From assembly GCA_016720835.1 (NCBI GenBank), contig JADKJW010000003.1, forward strand, positions 1 through 64,000: 64,000 bases of DNA. The letters are read 5' to 3'. Of the stretch, positions 63,501 through 64,000 are shown one piece after another. The notes under the pieces were generated by a model. That model had not been told where the DNA came from, searched no databases, and saw only the letters and a program-made list of their open reading frames with translations. Position numbers and translations under genes: made by a program. Numbering within the stretch: the stretch's first letter is position 1; each line of letters begins with the position of its first letter. The stretch is from Ignavibacteria bacterium (GTDB lineage Bacteria > Bacteroidota > Ignavibacteria > SZUA-365).

Positions 63501-64000
63501 GCGGCCGCCGCCGGTGAACCCGCCGCCGCCGTTCGCACCGGTACCGGTGACATCGCAGAAATTGCCTCCCCCGCCGCCGCCGCCCGGTCCCGCATCCTTG
63601 CCGACGGAACTGACGGTCATTGTCGCTCCGGGCAGACCCGTGATCCGGCCTCTCGAGATCAGCACGAAGGGAAAAAATCCTTGATTGCCCGGTGTGACGG
63701 GATCCGTGTCGGCGGTGGAGACCGTGTACGTCGAGAAATCGAGAGACACGGAATCGACGATCATCGCGCCGCGCGCGGATCGCCGTCCCAGCGCTCCCGC
63801 GCCGAAGGCCCCCCCGCCGGTCGCGACGATCGCGGGTTGCGGGCGGACCAGGTACACGCGATCCACGTTCGACGGCTGCCCGTTCACCACCACGCGGATA
63901 TTGATCACGAATTCCGGCTGCAGCGCCTGCCAGGAATCCGAATTCGGCTGCACGTCCGGATGCACGAACACCTGCGTCGACACCATCCGGCCGTTCCAGC
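60570..64000 (-). CDS. T9SS-sorted choice-of-anchor-D protein with glycine-rich domain (5' partial)
   Basis: The frame stays open past base 64000 (codons for WNGR precede the Met at 63986), so the true start lies outside. Visible part: at about 75-330 a long Gly-rich stretch (GKDAGPGGGGGGGNFCDVTG, NGGGGFTGGGRGGRNGSG) interleaved with Cys and short strands; then several ASH/choice-of-anchor-D repeats (RTDTVFVRNDGEGPLELRGA, SDTTVTIVNTGTSLLQVQAP) and a cohesin-like segment (TLEIDTVRGAPGELVDVPVY). It ends in a sorting domain (AQNTPNPFNPSTDIEYGI, MQLAVLDMLGRRVAVL, GIYLCVLVTPTMTLQRVMTL). Large surface or extracellular-matrix protein. Confidence 0.88.
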   Translation of the reverse strand, partial: WNGRMVSTQVFVHPDVQPNSDSWQALQPEFVINIRVVVNGQPSNVDRVYLVRPQPAIVATGGGAFGAGALGRRSARGAMIVDSVSLDFSTYTVSTADTDPVTPGNQGFFPFVLISRGRITGLPGATMTVSSVGKDAGPGGGGGGGNFCDVTGTGANGGGGFTGGGRGGRNGSGVPLSSDIFQEPGVSTGSKVNNTGTSLNGVPGATAPAYEAAGGGTGHPFGLSGVGCNDGGGCNPPGGHGGGSGQQQTRGGGGGGYATAGQTVSAGNGGNAHGNAALVPLAGGSGGAGGNPQGFSVCSGEGGGGGGALRLSATSVTSILMSANGGDGQVRPNGPGGSGSGGAVSIETKLLFETAQLSARGGATSIPGGAGRVRLDGPRNTIVIAPSTASNFRGPSTDTSRYVPRSFVLTGTGDGNRIRLFVKSASIPWTVLGEVSSYTNNAWSFPATLPGTDDVYYLAAAQEVPNPQSGPYTAEPSWVFSQAAANVLVYKAYPRIAGSGALLFDGMLCANERTDTVFVRNDGEGPLELRGATLKPGSAFRLLQPGAFPATIAPHDSLAFVLRCTPPPLATGLFTDTLLVANSDTAAVNNPWRIALSARKDSAGLAAAEASVAFPDILLCVARQSDTTVTIVNTGTSLLQVQAPQFSDPSFSLLSPPPSAFPYNLDPVTRTLRVRIRYTPSVAGNTVAGSVTFRTGSAYCDRTVTVPLSARADSVAVRAAQTLSFRPLLCAGDVADTIWTIENTGTAPVTLAAPVSGDAHFTVPAPPFPLTLAPGEKKDVTVRYTPGAAGADAGVLSTVAQPCGVPLLLAMDGRRDSASLAAAGADFGLLSTDSLPATRDVEIRNTGSIAITVRSAAFRIGTPFSIVSGIPAIVPPGGTAMVRVRFTDPGTDGTYSDSLILNYDPGCEAAASLVRGTRGTASITLEIDTVRGAPGELVDVPVYLRSSVNPKLFGATGIRAVFRARADLLSPVSIPSGILSGNDRSIPLSLPLLPDARGVLVTLRFRAMLGMAETSPLLLDSAAGVGGALSITTVPGVFLLTNVCREGGTRLFDGSVKAFLAQNTPNPFNPSTDIEYGIAEAGEMQLAVLDMLGRRVAVLESGLRAPGRYTARFDATGLASGIYLCVLVTPTMTLQRVMTLMK

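Overview
The window is a high-GC (roughly 60-65 % by eye) bacterial chromosome segment. Secreted proteins that end in type IX secretion (T9SS) sorting domains, choice-of-anchor-D/ASH-type repeats, a TonB receptor paired with a DUF4249-type lipoprotein, a gingipain-type C25 peptidase and some promoters resembling the Bacteroidota -33/-7 type place it in the Bacteroidota-Chlorobiota group. An Ignavibacteria/Kapabacteria-like lineage is the best guess, inferred from gene content only. No rRNA, CRISPR array or complete insertion sequence was seen.

Layout. Positions 1-8958 hold two paralogous T9SS cargo proteins (the first cut by the window edge, the second with a damaged sorting domain) facing a P-type cation ATPase. 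Positions 9109-11050 are an accessory-looking junction: a tandem palindromic repeat, a CDGSH iron-sulfur protein, a two-helix membrane protein, tRNA-Ser(GGA) with a strong hairpin behind it, a remnant of a type I restriction subunit (HsdR), and a canonical terminator.

Positions 11102-36816, all on the minus strand and tightly packed, form one contractile-injection-system (phage-tail-like) operon. In transcription order: sheath, probable tube, a partly disordered protein, a gp53/LysM-position protein, gp27-like hub, gp5/gpV-like spike, PAAR tip, gp25, baseplate J, tail protein I, a fibre-base-like protein, two coiled-coil proteins sharing a WN/HxH module, two unrecognised beta-rich proteins, a 1109-residue helical protein with LDP repeats, and a roughly 2200-residue RHS-core protein with an HExxH-x2-QY-x3-GP metallopeptidase-like motif. 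The operon ends in a rho-independent terminator at 11048-11021. There is no capsid, portal, terminase, integrase, lysis gene or T6SS membrane complex, so this is a dedicated injection machine and not a prophage. The usual eCIS AAA+ ATPase and cap gene are also absent, which makes it an atypical variant. This is the main discovery candidate.

Positions 37233-64000 are mostly envelope and secretion genes: a T9SS beta-propeller protein, two paralogous small HTH/coiled-coil proteins flanking a THUMP-type rRNA methyltransferase and a SnoaL fragment, a TonB receptor with its lipoprotein, a hybrid histidine kinase, further T9SS/lipoproteins, a DUF5602 lipoprotein, a DUF5995 protein, an L,D-transpeptidase overlapping an orphan HydE-type radical SAM maturase, a GT-C-like membrane protein, the C25 peptidase, a nitrilase-family hydrolase, and a glycine-rich T9SS cargo protein cut by the window end.
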